From contig CP136066.1 of assembly GCA_032622095.1 (NCBI GenBank), forward strand, positions 41,057,835 to 41,121,834: a DNA stretch of 64,000 bases, given 5' to 3'. Positions 11,127 through 22,861 of this stretch are shown piece by piece; the first letter of the stretch is position 1; each line of letters begins with the position of its first letter. The notes beneath the pieces are model-generated. The model was not told the origin of the DNA and did not search any database. It was given only the letters and a program-made list of their open reading frames with translations. Source of the stretch: Siphonodentalium dalli. Its lineage: Eukaryota > Mollusca > Scaphopoda > Gadilida > Siphonodentaliidae. The position numbers were made by a program, and so were the translations under genes.

Positions 11127-11311
11127 TGCTGATGCTGAGAGGCCGCAGATCGTTTGGGCTGTGTGAAAATTTTCCAAACAGAAAGCTATTAAATAAAATA
11201 ACCATATATACAATCATGTCATTGGGTATCCTGGCCAGATCATTCATATTAAATCGAAAGGCCACTTTTTTGATAACTGGTTTGACTATATTTAATGCAA
11301 CTAAAAGCGTG

Positions 11312-11474
11312 TACAGTGATGCCCTAAGTAAATATGGCTTGTTGCCATTCATCGGAAAGCTCTCAGGGAGAGCTTTCCTATGAATGGCAACAAGCCATAT
11401 ATCCGACTAAATCCTAAAAAGTTACCCATAATTCTGCTGTGTTTAAGGAGTCGATTACTTAGGGCATTACTGTA
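11312..11474. mobile_element. Mariner-like MITE, left arm shortened
   Basis: Starts TACAGTGATGCCC, jumps directly to the inner arm, then has a complete right arm ending GGGCATTACTGTA. Confidence 0.72.
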
Positions 11475-11783
11475 CCTCTTTTTTTTATTGGGAATAATGA
11501 TATACTCATTGATTTACAATATCTTCCAAGTGATGAAAGAAATGATGAATATTTTTACAACATATTTGCAGTTGGATCTGAATTAATCGAATGTCGTTTT
11601 AAACCGTTTCTATACTAAATACTCATTGACAAGTAGTTCCCTTAGGAAATATTCAGATAGTAAGTTCAACAACGAACTTATTATCTGAACATTTCCCATC
11701 AAAGAATATGATTTCTTCTGCAATTCTATTATCATTTTGTCTGGTTGTCGTCAGCTCAAATATCCTTAACATCCCTCCAAATG

Positions 11784-12161
11784 ATTAACCCTTTACCCAA
11801 CAAACCGGCCAAAACCGGCCAAATAAAGCTTCAACAGCCTAAAATATCTTCGGTCTGTCTCAATAGAACCATACAAATATGGATATCATTGGAACCGGTT
11901 CCTTGACCACATTGTGATAGTTACAGTTATGCCCTGTGCCAATGCATTCTCTTATATATGCGAGTCGACCATAGGTCGCCTCGCATACATAAGAGAATGC
12001 ATTGGCCTAAAAAAAATCTTTTTTTAACACTTTTTACCATTTTTTCTTACATTCTTTAACAATTTTATAATTTTTAATGTGTTAAGCCAATGCATTCTCT
12101 TATATATGCATATATAAGAGAATGCATTGGCACAGGGCCCTTCTGTTGGGTAAAGGGTTAA
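11784..12161. mobile_element. piggyBac-like MITE, family 1
   Basis: TTAA flanks, CCCTTTACCCAAC termini and two hairpin modules. The second (near 12086-12135) has lost its centre, leaving a shortened stem. Confidence 0.85.
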
Positions 12162-12209
12162 TAGGCTATTCCAATGTATACTTTTATAACAGAGAGTGGG
12201 AGAATACAT

Positions 12210-13440
12210 TTAGTATATAAGGATATCAGTATAAATCTCTGTATAGCGGTGATATTACCAAGGATATCGGAATAAAACCCATATAGTGGTGATAATATTA
12301 AGGATATCGGAATAATGCCATGTATAGCGGTGATAATATAAAGGATGTCAGAATAAAGCCCAATATAGCGGTGATAATACGAAGGATATCGGAATAAAGC
12401 CCCAGTACAGCGGTGATAATATGAAGGATATCAGAATAAATGTCCATATAGTGGTGATAATATGAAGAATATCCATAATAAAGCCCCATATAGTGGTAAT
12501 AATATGAAGGATATCGGAATAAAGCCCCATATACATGTAGTGGTGACAATATTAAGGATATCGGAATAATGCCCTGTATAGCGGTGATAATATAAAGGAT
12601 ATCATAATAAAGCCCAATATAGCGAGATAATACGAAGGATATCGGAATAAAGTCCCCGTACAGCGGTGATAATATGAAGGATATCAGAATAAATCTCCAT
12701 ATAGTGGTGATAATATGAAGAATATCGGAATAAAGCCCCATATAGTGGTGACAATATTAAGGATATCGGAATAATTCCATGTATAGCGGTGATAATATAA
12801 AGGATATCAGAATAAATCTCCATATAGTGGTGATAATATGAAGAATATCAGAATAAAGCCCCATATAGATGTAGTGGTGATAATATGAAGGATATCGGAA
12901 TAAAGCCCCATATAGATGTAGTGGTGATAATATGAAGAATATCAGAATAAAGCCCCATATAGCAGTGATAATATGAAGAATATCGGAATAAAGCCCCATA
13001 TAGCAGTGATAATATGAAGGATATCAGAATAAAGCCCCATATACAATGTAGCAGTGATAATATGAAGGGTATCAGAATAATGTCATGTATAGCGGTGATT
13101 ATACGAAGGATATCGGAATAAATCCCTGTACATGTATAGCGATGATAATTCGAAGGATATCGGAATAAAACCCCATCTAGTGGTGATAATAAGGATATGA
13201 CAATAATGCCCCATATAGCGGTGATAACATGAAGGATAACGGAATAAAGCCCTGTATAGCAGTGGTAATACAAAGGATATCGGAATAAAGCCCCATATAG
13301 TGGTGATAATATGAAGGATATCGGAAAAAAGCCCCATATAGTGATGATAATACGAAGGATATCGGAATAAAGCCCCATATAGTGGTGATAATACGAAGGA
13401 TATCGGAATAAAGCCCTGTATAGTAGTGATATCGGACAGA
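12210..13440. repeat. 41-bp AT-rich minisatellite, about 30 copies
   Basis: The unit contains GATATCGGAATAAAGCCCCA followed by TATAGTGGTGATAATATGAAG (41 bp). Because 41 is not a multiple of 3 and the unit lacks stops on the - strand, long overlapping hydrophobic frames appear in all three - frames. They are repeat artefacts with a 41-residue peptide period. Some units carry an ATGTAG insertion. Confidence 0.9.
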
Positions 13441-13556
13441 GTGCAGGTTATTGACTGCCATACATTGGTGTATTGTAGCAAATATATCACTTGTTCACAT
13501 AAACAGAACAGTGACCACATATTACTGATCCAGTGCCTCCAGCATTCTGATATACA

Positions 13557-13641
13557 ATGTATAGAGGTTTTGTACTGGTGGATTATGATCACTATGTGTG
13601 TAGCTAATGCAGAGATTCATGGCATGATGTACAATATATAG
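13557..13641. repeat. 77-bp-type minisatellite, left fragment
   Basis: One unit (TATAGAGGTTTTGTACTGG ... GAGATTCATGGCATGATG), cut off by the element starting at 13642. The array resumes at 14746. Confidence 0.75.
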
Positions 13642-14745
13642 TAGTGATGCGGACAGGACGGACCACCTTGGTTGGTCCGGTCCACTGCCAAGGCGGTCCA
13701 GTCTGGTCCGGTCCAGGCCATTCCATACACTTACCTGGACTGGTCCAAAACGGTCCGGTCCACCTATAATAGGCTATATGTTAATGAATTCTGTTTTCTC
13801 AAAGTTTTTACTCTGTACATATGTATAGTACAAACTATAAGGTTACTGAGTTCAATGCATTGCAATGAGTCCATATATGTTAAAACTTACATTGTTTGCC
13901 GATTGTCTGTCTGGTGGGATATACTGGGAACGATGCACGATAATAGTATTTCTAGTAATGCGAACATGCACTAATTAAATGTATTGGACAGATACATGTA
14001 TATAGCTAGGGCCAGAATGTGTTATAACCAATCTAACATGGCACTCAACTGATCGTATGCATGATTCGTATCATACTTATTTTCATTAAATTGAAATTTA
14101 AACGAAATAACTATACTGATGACAATAATTATACAAATGTGTACTAATATGACTACTACATTAATATTGGAGTCTTGGAGATTGTGATGGCTGATTGTAT
14201 AGTCCTGAAAATTACAGTTATATACCTAAGTACAACTACTATTGGATTAATGTGACTGTCTTGTGTATGTACTATGTAATGTGGTTTGCATGTTTCTTCG
14301 ATAATTATAACTGTGAGAAACAATAGAATACTCGATTCGATATCCATCCAAATTGATTAGTTGATGCCATGTTACACTGTTTATGACAAATAGTTCCATA
14401 CCCATTCAGTTGCATGTTTGTCACATTGATAGGGTGCTACAAAGTGTTGGCCAGTGTTACATTAATACATTATAAGGAAAGTGACATGTACAAAGTACAT
14501 CTATACATTGTTTTCGTGGCATCAAACGTTTAATAGATATTAACCACTTGAATGTGTCAATACATCGTTGCTAATTGATATGACGGCAAATACGCAATAA
14601 TATTCGCGATAGTTTATTATAACTGAAGTAAAATAGTGGACCGGAGAGTACCGGATCGGCGCCAAAAGCGGTCCGGTCCGGTCCAGTGACACCCGGTCCA
14701 GACCGGACCGCGGTCCATGGCAAAGCGGTCGGGTCCGCATCACTA
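13642..14745. mobile_element. hAT-like non-autonomous element, 1104 bp
   Basis: Inverted ends TAGTGATGCGGAC / GTCCGCATCACTA, with subterminal arrays of GGTCCGGTCC-type words at both ends. It interrupts a minisatellite. A TAGTGATG start is common in hAT elements. The 8-bp duplication is not clean, because the flanks are themselves repeats (ATATATAG against GATAGAGG). No transposase frame. Confidence 0.72.
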
Positions 14746-15045
14746 GATAGAGGTTTTGTACTGGTGGAATATGATCTCTACGTGTGTACATGTAGTTAAA
14801 GTAGAGATTCATGGCATGATATAAATGTATAGAGCTTTTGTGCTGGTGGAATATGATCTCTATAATTATGTGTAGCTAAAGTAGAGATTCATGGCATGAT
14901 ATAAATGTATAGAGGTTTTGTACTGGTAGAATATGATCTCTATATGTGTAGCTAAAGTAGAGATTCATGGCATGATATACAATGTATAGAGCTTTTGTGC
15001 TGGTGGAATATGATATCTATGTGTGTGGCATGATGTAGAAGAGCT
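14746..15045. repeat. 77-bp-type minisatellite, right part
   Basis: Four units with the words TAGAGGTTTTGTACTGGTGG, ATATGATCTCTA and GTAGAGATTCATGGCATGAT. Confidence 0.8.
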
Positions 15046-15049
15046 AAAA

Positions 15050-15335
15050 TCACCAAATTCACCTGCTGGGGACCTCATTCTGTTTAGGCATCATATTCCG
15101 GTAAGTATCTATAGTATCAAATTAACATTGTTTTTAGTTACATTTTCCGTTCAGGGAAGTTTCTATATCACCTAATTTGCAGAAGATAAAATGCATAATC
15201 GAGGTGCCCAATAGGTGAACATCACCATCTTCAACTGGGGAACTTCAATCTGATCCTAGGTCTGCCATAGCAGTTGAGGGCCTAAGAAAATTAGGTTCCC
15301 AGAGGGTGATTTGGTGATGCTAGCCCACTGTGCTA
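15050..15335. mobile_element. Double-hairpin superfamily, long form, partial
   Basis: Inner hairpin halves (TCACCAAATTCACC and GAGGGTGATTTGGTGATGC) flank the AT-rich centre seen in the 4210 element. Both termini are degraded. Confidence 0.5.
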
Positions 15336-15971
15336 CTGTACCAACACAGTCAATTAACTTTCAGTCAAATTTAAACATTTTGGCGCATGTTCACGCAAAT
15401 CGCATCTCTTAATGCTTGCATAGCGTTATTCCTCTTGGCTACAAATTTTGTATGCAACATGTAGGACACATCTGAACCAAATGACCATCTACATGTAGTC
15501 AAAATGGTCATATGAATAAGCTGTCCTTCATTATCACAGTCTTGATTGATTGTAGTTATCCCAGAGGAAATTTTCAGATAATAAGTTCAATAACTATACC
15601 TGTACATGTATCAGGTCATTTGTTGAAATTATTATCTAAACATTTCCCTCCATAAATAGGGCTCCTTCTGCACTTATAATTCTACGTCGTCTGCTTTTAT
15701 CACCTTAACATCCCTCCAAATCAATTTTAGACCATTCCGATGGTACACTTTTTAACTGACTGGGATAATCCACTTAGTATAGAAAGGGTTATAGTGTCAA
15801 AAAACTTAATTCATTAACACACAATAGCATCCTAAAATTATCATGTACATATTACGAATAGCACATATACACAGAAGAACACGTGTGTGAATTGGTTGGT
15901 CAATACGGCACGAGTGCCAGTGTAGAAGGAAAGCATGAGAGGCACAGTATCGAATGCTATCCTTGCATGAT

Positions 15972-16378
15972 CAAGCCTGCAAATAGTGTGTCTGTCATTT
16001 GCAGAATGATGTCCCCAGAATTTAGTGATGCTATCACGAACAGCGAGCTAGCATCACCAAATTCACCCTCTGGGGACCTCATTCTGCTTAGGCCTCATAT
16101 TCTGGGAATTATCTATAGTCCCAAATTAATTGTTTTAGTTACTTTTTCACTTCTGGGAAGTTTCTATAACCCCGAATTTAAATAAATAACACATAATCGA
16201 GGTGACTAATGGGTGAACATAAACTTCAACCGGGAAATAATAATCTGATTCTAGGTCCCCCATAGCAGTTGAGACCTAAGCAGAATGAGGTTCCCATAGG
16301 GTGAATTTGGTGATGCTAGCCCACCTTGCGGCCCTATGGGGACCTTTTTCTGCAAATGTCAGACACTATTTGCAGGCA
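15972..16378. mobile_element. Double-hairpin superfamily, long form
   Basis: Ends CAAGCCTGCAAATAGTGTGT / ACACTATTTGCAGGC with a hairpin at each end and an AT-rich centre. Open frames here are artefacts. Confidence 0.65.
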
Positions 16379-16479
16379 TCGACAAACCCATTGACACATG
16401 TCCCTTGTGTTTATTATATGCCATCTGTAATATAATCCTTAAATTGAAATAAAAAGACTTTATTTATTGTTTATTGTTT

Positions 16480-16735
16480 ATTCGAAGTGTCTCTATATTC
16501 CCAAAATGCAGACGAGACATTGCATGATCGAGGTTCCCATGGGTGTACATCACAATATTCACCATCTGGAAACTACGATCTGAGTCTATGTCTCCCATAG
16601 CAGATGAGGTCATGCAGAATGAGGTCCCCAGAGGGTGAATTTGGTGATGCTAGCCCGCTATGCGGGATAGCATCACTAAATTCACCCTCTGGGGACCTCA
16701 TTCTGCAAATGACAGACACACTATTTGCAGGCTTG
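16480..16735. mobile_element. Double-hairpin superfamily, long form, right part
   Basis: The centre plus a near-perfect right hairpin (16617-16710) ending CACTATTTGCAGGCTTG. The left end is absent. Confidence 0.6.
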
Positions 16736-17118
16736 TGTATGATGGCACAAGTTCTGTATCAACAAACCCATTGACACACATGACCTTTTGTTTAGTATAT
16801 GCCATCTGTAATAGAATCCATAACTTGAAATAATAAGACTTGCAAAGTTTATTCAGAAAGACATGACTTGTCTTGTCATGTGTGACGCTGCTATTATTTT
16901 ATATTTCCGGATTCATGGTCGATGCGACCGTCATTTTTGTTGTGTAACATCAACATCATCCGATTTCGCACTGCAGAATCAGAACAAAAACAATGTGATT
17001 CTAGGAAAAGGTGTGTAATAAAAAAAATACTAACCTATATTGACATTACAGGTGAAGGAACATTGAGACCTCGTAATAGAGCATGCTGTTTTATAAATCC
17101 ACTGTCCAGATCTGAGAA

Positions 17119-17335
17119 TACAGTAATGCTCTAATTAATCGACTCCTTAAACACAGCAGAATTATGGGTAACTTTTCAGGATTTAGTCAGAAATATGGCT
17201 TGTTGCCATTCATCGGAAAGCTCTCGGGGAGATCTTTCCAATGAATGGCAACAAGCCATATTTCCGACTAAATCCTGAAAAGTTACCCATAATTCTGCTG
17301 GGTTTAAAGAGTCGATTAATTAGAGCATTACTGTA
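17119..17335. mobile_element. Palindromic mariner-like MITE
   Basis: A full 217-bp copy, TACAGTAATGCTC to GAGCATTACTGTA, with compensatory-looking changes at both termini. Confidence 0.8.
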
Positions 17336-17337
17336 TT

Positions 17338-17580
17338 TGCAGAATGAGGTCCAGAGGGTGAATTTAGTGACGCTATCCTGCACAACAGGCCTACATCACC
17401 AATTTCACCCTCTGGCGACCTCATTCTGCAAATTTATGGTCGACTCGCATATATAAGAGAATGCATTGGCACAGGGTTATAACTGTAACCATCACAATGT
17501 GGTCATTGAACCGGTTCCAATGATATCCATATTTGTATGGTGTTATTGAGACAGACCGAAGATAATTTAGGCTGTTGCAC
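17338..17580. mobile_element. Juxtaposed fragments: double-hairpin unit and inverted piggyBac-like piece
   Basis: A single degraded hairpin (GCAGAATGAGGTCC .. CTCATTCTGC, 17338-17428) abuts half of a 70-bp hairpin and the conserved piggyBac-MITE arm (ATGATATCCATATTTGTATGG) in inverse orientation. Confidence 0.6.
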
Positions 17581-17643
17581 AATATTCACCATCTGGGAAC
17601 TTTAAATTTCGGTCCAGGTCTCCCATGATGAAGCCATGAAGAG

Positions 17644-17879
17644 CAAGCCTTGAAATAGTGTGTCTGTCATTTGCAGAATGAGGTCCCCAGAGGGTGAACA
17701 TAGCGGGCTAGCATCACCAAATTCACCCTCTGGGGACCTCATTCTGCTTACACCTCAGCAGAATGAGGTTCCCAGAGGGTGAATTTGGTGATGCTAGCCC
17801 GCTATGCGGGGTAGCATCACTAAATTCACCCTCTGGGGACCTCATTCTGCAAATGACAGACACCCTATTTCAAGGCTTG
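17644..17879. mobile_element. Nested double-hairpin MITE with 19-bp flanking duplication
   Basis: Full-length termini. The left hairpin has an 18-20 bp deletion. Flanks are identical over ATGATGAAGCCATGAAGAG on both sides (17625-17643 and 17880-17898). Confidence 0.82.
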
Positions 17880-18474
17880 ATGATGAAGCCATGAAGAGTG
17901 AGGCTCATAGTAGCGCTGGCTTTTTTAAAAATCTTGGAGGGCTAAAAATCACTCTCGCCAAAGGGCTTTTTTTTTAATAATCCAGTTGTACAGACAAGAC
18001 AATTAAAGCTCCAACTTCCATGTTCCAAGTTATCCTTTAATTTTCATGAACTATATTATTGACTACATCATAGTACATGAATTCATGTTACAAACTAATT
18101 TATCTAGAAGTTGACGGCATCTGTGTTTACCTTGAAAAACGGATCTGCAGGTGAGGAAGCATGTCACTGCATGTGCAGCAACATCTAACACGAATTACGT
18201 CAGCATTATTCGGGAATTGGCACGTACGACACGCAGAATTTGTAGTATTCAATATTTTTTGCTACATCTTAACGTTTGGGTGAAGATGATTACTTATTGC
18301 CATTTTATCTGCGAGATTCCCATTCGTGATGCTGTGGCTTTGTCTATTCAAATGCCAAGTGTAATAAACTTTAACAGACTTAGGTTCATAAAATTTAAAT
18401 AGATTATGCCAGTTAAAAGTTGCATGAGGGTACGCGAGCGATGAAAATGCTCGCGCAATATTTCCATGGCTATC

Positions 18475-18580
18475 GGTGAGTGAATTTAGTGATGCTAGCC
18501 TGCTGTACAGGGTACCATCACTAAATTCATCATCTAAGGACCTCATTCTGTAAATGTCCAGCACCATATTCTCAGGCCTG
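18475..18580. mobile_element. Double-hairpin superfamily fragment
   Basis: A single hairpin, GTGAATTTAGTGATGCTAG with its complement, followed by ACCATATTCTCAGGCCT. Confidence 0.55.
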
Positions 18581-18582
18581 TT

Positions 18583-18779
18583 TTGACCACTTAACCACAG
18601 CAGAATTATGGGTAATTTTTCAGGATTTAGTCGGAAATATGGCTTGTTGCCATTCATTGGAAAGCTCTCGGCGAGAGCTTTCCGATGAATGGCAACAAGC
18701 CATATTTCCGACTAAATCCTGAAAAATTACCCATAATTCTGCTGTGGTTAAGTGGTCAATTACTTTGGGCATTACTGTA
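18583..18779. mobile_element. Palindromic mariner-like MITE, GACCACTTAACC subfamily
   Basis: Same subfamily as the 5945 copy. The outer 14 bp of the left end are missing; the right end GGGCATTACTGTA is intact. Confidence 0.75.
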
Positions 18780-18848
18780 TGTTACTTCCAAAGCCGATGG
18801 AATAGAAATGTAGGGGTGTCAAATCAGCCAGTGGATTCATCAGAGAAG

Positions 18849-19030
18849 TACAGAAATGCCCTAAATAATCAACTCCTTAACCACAGCAGAATTATGGGTA
18901 ATTTTTCAAGATTTAGTCAGATATATGGCTTGTTGCCATTCATCGGAAAGCTCTCAGTGGCAACAAGCCATATTTCCGACTAAATACGAATTACGTGGTT
19001 AAGGAGTCGATTATTTAGGGCATTACTGTA
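18849..19030. mobile_element. Mariner-like MITE with shortened centre
   Basis: TACAGAAATGCCC to GGGCATTACTGTA; the central loop and part of the right arm are deleted. Confidence 0.72.
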
Positions 19031-19296
19031 TGCATAAATGATGAAAGCAAGCTCTTTGTAGTTTAAAGGTGATTTATTTTTACAATTTCAAGATGGTGGG
19101 TCTCTTCCTAAATACGTTTTATATAGTTTCCTGGGTATTTGGTATAAATTAATAAATATGAATCAAAGACCCATGTCCGGAAATGCTTCTATCAATTAAT
19201 ATTGATTTTAACTGATTATCGCATTATACAAGAAATATCAATAAAATCAATATTATATATTGATAGGTTTTCGGACAGGTCACTTCGACTCATCTT

Positions 19297-19600
19297 CTTC
19301 TATTATATATTTTGGAACTTCTGTCTGTGTGTATGTATCTATGTATGTGTGTTATAGACTCGAAAACTGCTTGACCGATCGGACTCAAATTTGGTATGTA
19401 GGCCTACTTTGATCCCGATAATATGGGTGGGTCCAATTGCAACTGCAACCCTGTCTTTGACCTCGCTCATATACGCCCATATAGGCATGTTTCAGGATCG
19501 ATCGAACAATAGTTTTTTTCTTTCTCCTAATACGTATCAGGCGATCACAAAGAAATCCATAAAGAGCCCAGACAAAATCAGGAACATCAGCTAGTATTTA
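19297..19600. mobile_element. Dispersed element with TATATAATAG / CTAG-type ends
   Basis: Read on the - strand it begins ACTAGCTGATGTTCC and ends CCAAAATATATAATAGA. These are the same kind of ends as the 52.7-56.8 kb array and the 63-kb repeats. It contains TGTGTGTATGTATCTATG microsatellite-like sequence and no convincing reading frame. Class not assigned. Confidence 0.5.
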
Positions 19601-19653
19601 TTATTTTATACCCCAGAAACTTTATAAAACATTTTGAAAGAGATAATTCATCT

Positions 19654-20055
19654 TTAACCCTTTACACAACAAAGCGGCCAAAAACGGCCAAATAAAGCTG
19701 CAACAGCCTAAATTATCTTGGGTCTGTCTCAATAAAACCATACAAATATGGATATCATTGGAACCGGCTCATTGACCACATTGTGATGGTTACAGTTATG
19801 CCCTGTGCCAATGCATTCTCTTATATATACGAGTCGACCATAGGTCGCCTCGCATATATAAGAGAATGCATTGGCCTAAAAAAAATCTTTTTTTAACACT
19901 TTTTACCATTTTTTCTTACATTCTTTAACAATTTTATAATTTTTAATGTGTTAAGCCAATGCATTCTCTTATATATATGCGAGGCGACCTATGGTCGACT
20001 CGCATATATAAGAGAATGCATTGGCACAGGGCCATTCTGTTGGGTAAAGGGTTAA
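19654..20055. mobile_element. piggyBac-like MITE, family 1
   Basis: TTAA flanks, CCCTTTACACAACA termini and two intact hairpin modules (19805-19876, 19956-20028). Confidence 0.87.
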
Positions 20056-20284
20056 GCCTTTGACAACTAATACTCACTGATGTGAAGTTGGCTGGTAAAA
20101 ATGGCTCTTATTTTTTCTTTTTGAATCATTAATTTCTTCATCAATGCAGCTTTCCAAGTCATACAAAATACGTATAAAACTAATTCCCATATCTATTTTC
20201 ATACATTTTGAGCCACGAAACATAACGAAAGTGATAACTGCTCGTATAAATTGAGACTTTTAGAATTCTATGTTGTTAAATCAG

Positions 20285-20730
20285 ACCTCAAAATATGGTG
20301 CTGGACATTTGCAGAATGAGGTCCCCAGAGGGTGAATTTAGCAGAGGCTAGCATCAATAAAATCACCCTCAGGGGACCTCATTCTACTTGGGTTTCATCT
20401 CCTCTGGAAAGTATCTTTATTATAAAATAAACAAGTTTTTTTAGTTTCTTGAGAAACTTTATTTAACTTTTTTAGTTCAGTTTCTCTATATTCCCAAATT
20501 GGCAAAAAACACAATGTATTATCGAGGTACCTAATGGGTGCACATCACCATCTTCACCATCTGGGAACTTAAATCTGTGTATAAGTATCCAATAGCAGAT
20601 GAGGCCATGTAGAAAGAGGTCCCCAGAGGATGAATTTGGTCACGCTAGCCCACTGCAGGATAGAGTCACTAAATTCATCCTTTGGGGACCTCATTCTGCA
20701 AATGTCCGGCACCATATAATATTTTGAGGG
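20285..20730. mobile_element. Double-hairpin superfamily, long form
   Basis: Terminal inverted repeats CTCAAAATATGGTGCTGGACA against GTCCGGCACCATATAATATTTTGAG. A hairpin at each end surrounds an AT-rich centre. Confidence 0.65.
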
Positions 20731-21137
20731 CTGGGTTGTTATATAACCCAAGTTTGGAGGCAATTGTATGAGATCTATTTTGGCATATTCAGTCACATAT
20801 CACATATTACATGTATCTATACAACATGTCATTTTAGTCTGCGAACTCTACACCAGGCCAAAATATTTTTTGTTTGTTTGCCCACTACCTACCCAATAAA
20901 AAGTCCCCTACTGGAAACATTTTATCCGAAAATTTATTTCTACAATATTGTTCAATAATATTGTTCAATAATGTTCAAAGATAATCATTTTTATGATATC
21001 AGTTTCTATGAAAGAAATGTATAATTACTATTAAAAATCGGGCTGTAAAATAATTATATTTATCAAACAACATTAAAAGGGAAAAAGATATTTTAAGATG
21101 AAATACTTGTCAGGAATGAAGTAAAATAAGATAATTA
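20731..21137. other. Gene-free spacer
   Basis: AT-rich, no coding-like frame; short local repeats (TTGTTCAATAATA, near 20945-20975). Confidence 0.5.
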
Positions 21138-21332
21138 TACAGTAATGCCCTAATTAATCGACTCCACAACCACAGCAGAATTATGGGTAATTTTTCAGGA
21201 TTTAGTCGGAAACATGGCTTGTTGCCATTCATTGGAAAGCTTCATGACTGGAGCCATATTTCCAACTAAAACCTGAAAAATACCCATAATTCTGCTGTGG
21301 TTATGGAGTCGATTAATTAGGGCATTACTGTA
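21138..21332. mobile_element. Mariner-like MITE with altered centre
   Basis: TACAGTAATGCCC to GGGCATTACTGTA. The central loop is replaced by TTCATGACTGGAG. Confidence 0.75.
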
Positions 21333-21348
21333 TTAGACGACCTACATA

Positions 21349-21695
21349 TACCGCTATACTTAAAGTAATTGACCACCAATAACGTGGTGTCACTCCGTTA
21401 ATATGGTGGTACTATACCGCAGTATCCTCCAATACCGCGTTACTGATACCGCTTGTTAACGTGAACAAGTATGTGTGAGTAAATACCTCCCCTAAAAGAG
21501 TTCCATGAAAATCACCGCAGTATTCAACAAAATTAATGCGGTGCCCGCTAAAAGACCACGGTATCATTATCACCCAATACCATAACTCCACGCCATGACC
21601 GTCTCGATACCGCTACCGTTTATTACCGGTATCACCGCGGTCATGACCGGGGTATCACCCCGTTTTTCTGGTCAATTACTTTGAGAATAGCGGTA
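21349..21695. mobile_element. TACCGC inverted-terminal-repeat element, copy 1
   Basis: 347 bp. Ends TACCGCTATACTTAAAGTAA / TTACTTTGAGAATAGCGGTA. The interior is rich in GGTATCACCGCGG-type words. A nearly identical copy sits at 41762 in WDR20 intron 2. Probable TA target. Non-coding. Confidence 0.8.
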
Positions 21696-21726
21696 CCTCC
21701 CCAATATTTCACATTAGGAGAGAATC

Positions 21727-21870
21727 AAGCCTGAATAGTGTGTCTGACATTTTCAGAATGAGGTCCCCAGAGGGTGAGTTTAGTGAAGCTATCCAGCACA
21801 GTGGGCTAGCATCACTAAATTCATCCCCCAGTTGAAGTCGGTGATGTTCACCCATTAGTCACCTCGATAA
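21727..21870. mobile_element. Double-hairpin superfamily fragment
   Basis: Left end TCAAGCCTGAATAGTGTGTC, one hairpin, then part of the long-form centre in inverse order. Confidence 0.5.
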
Positions 21871-21885
21871 TATCAAGTTATTATA

Positions 21886-22039
21886 CAATGTTGTGTACAG
21901 TATGTGTTTTTCTTGTACGAGTCCAGGTTGTGGTGAAAAGTCATATTGGACGAGACACGCCAGTGTCGAGTCCAATATGACTTTTCACCACAACCTGGAC
22001 GAGTATAAGAAAAACTCATACTGTACACAACATTGTATA
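21886..22039. repeat. Near-perfect 150-bp inverted repeat
   Basis: Arms from ATACAATGTTGTGTACAGTATG to its complement, with a loop around GACACGCCAGTGTC. The arm words AGTCCAATATGACTTT recur twice at 22330-22372, so a related piece lies nearby. Confidence 0.75.
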
Positions 22040-22499
22040 ATGACATTTTTATTATCCATCTGTATGTTTATCCAAATTTTGGGAATAAAACTTTTGTGGT
22101 TATTTTTGGTATTTGTCGCACTTAATTCTCGATAAAAGCCTGCATTTTGATCATAAGAAAGCATGATTTGGAAAAGTAAACACGGAAGTGAGAAAAAAAT
22201 TCAACGCGGAAGTGAAACGTCTGCTAAAATCCACCAGTGTTGCGAGCGCATCACAATTTCACCGATTCATTTCGCAATAGAGTTAATTCGTGATGTCACG
22301 GAGTAACAATAAAAAGTGATATTGTACAGTCGGGAGTCCAATATGACTTTCGGGAGTCCAATATGACTTTTTCCAGGACTATCACGTGGCGGCTTTTGCC
22401 CAATCGGAAATGGTGTTAGTTAAGGGATGGATAATAATGCATTTTATCTTCTGCAATTATGGATATAGAAACTGAACAGAAGGGAAAAAGTAACTAAAA

Positions 22500-22665
22500 C
22501 AATGTTAATTTGAGATTATAGATACATCCCAGAAAATGAGGCCTAAGCAGAATGAGGTCTCCAGAGGGTGAATTTGTTGATGCTAGCCCGCTCTGTGGGT
22601 AGCATCACTAAATTCACCCTCTGGGACCTCATCCTGCAAATGTCAGATGCACTAAATTCAGGCTT
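22500..22665. mobile_element. Double-hairpin superfamily, right part
   Basis: A hairpin with GCAGAATGAGGTCTCC and its complement, ending ACTAAATTCAGGCTTG. Confidence 0.55.
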
Positions 22666-22861
22666 GGAGGGAATGGGCAAACAAAAAAGTTAAAAATAGT
22701 GGCCTCAGACAAATACGGAAGTCACATCAGATAAAATCAGTTGTCCATGCGTAGGTTCTGTTTAAGCATTCATGATTATAATTAGTTATGACATTGTGAA
22801 AGATTGTCCAAGTTTCCTTCGATGTAAAGCCTCTAGTGAAATCAGTAGGAATAATAATGGT

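Noticed and set aside
12298-13592. Long overlapping hydrophobic frames on the minus strand, up to 176 codons
   Set aside because: They are translations of the 41-bp minisatellite in all three frames; the peptide repeats every 41 residues and has no gene context.
7118-18657. Frames with MNGNKPYFRLNPEKLPIILL
   Set aside because: Translation of one arm of the palindromic TACAGTAATGCCC MITE, present in many copies.
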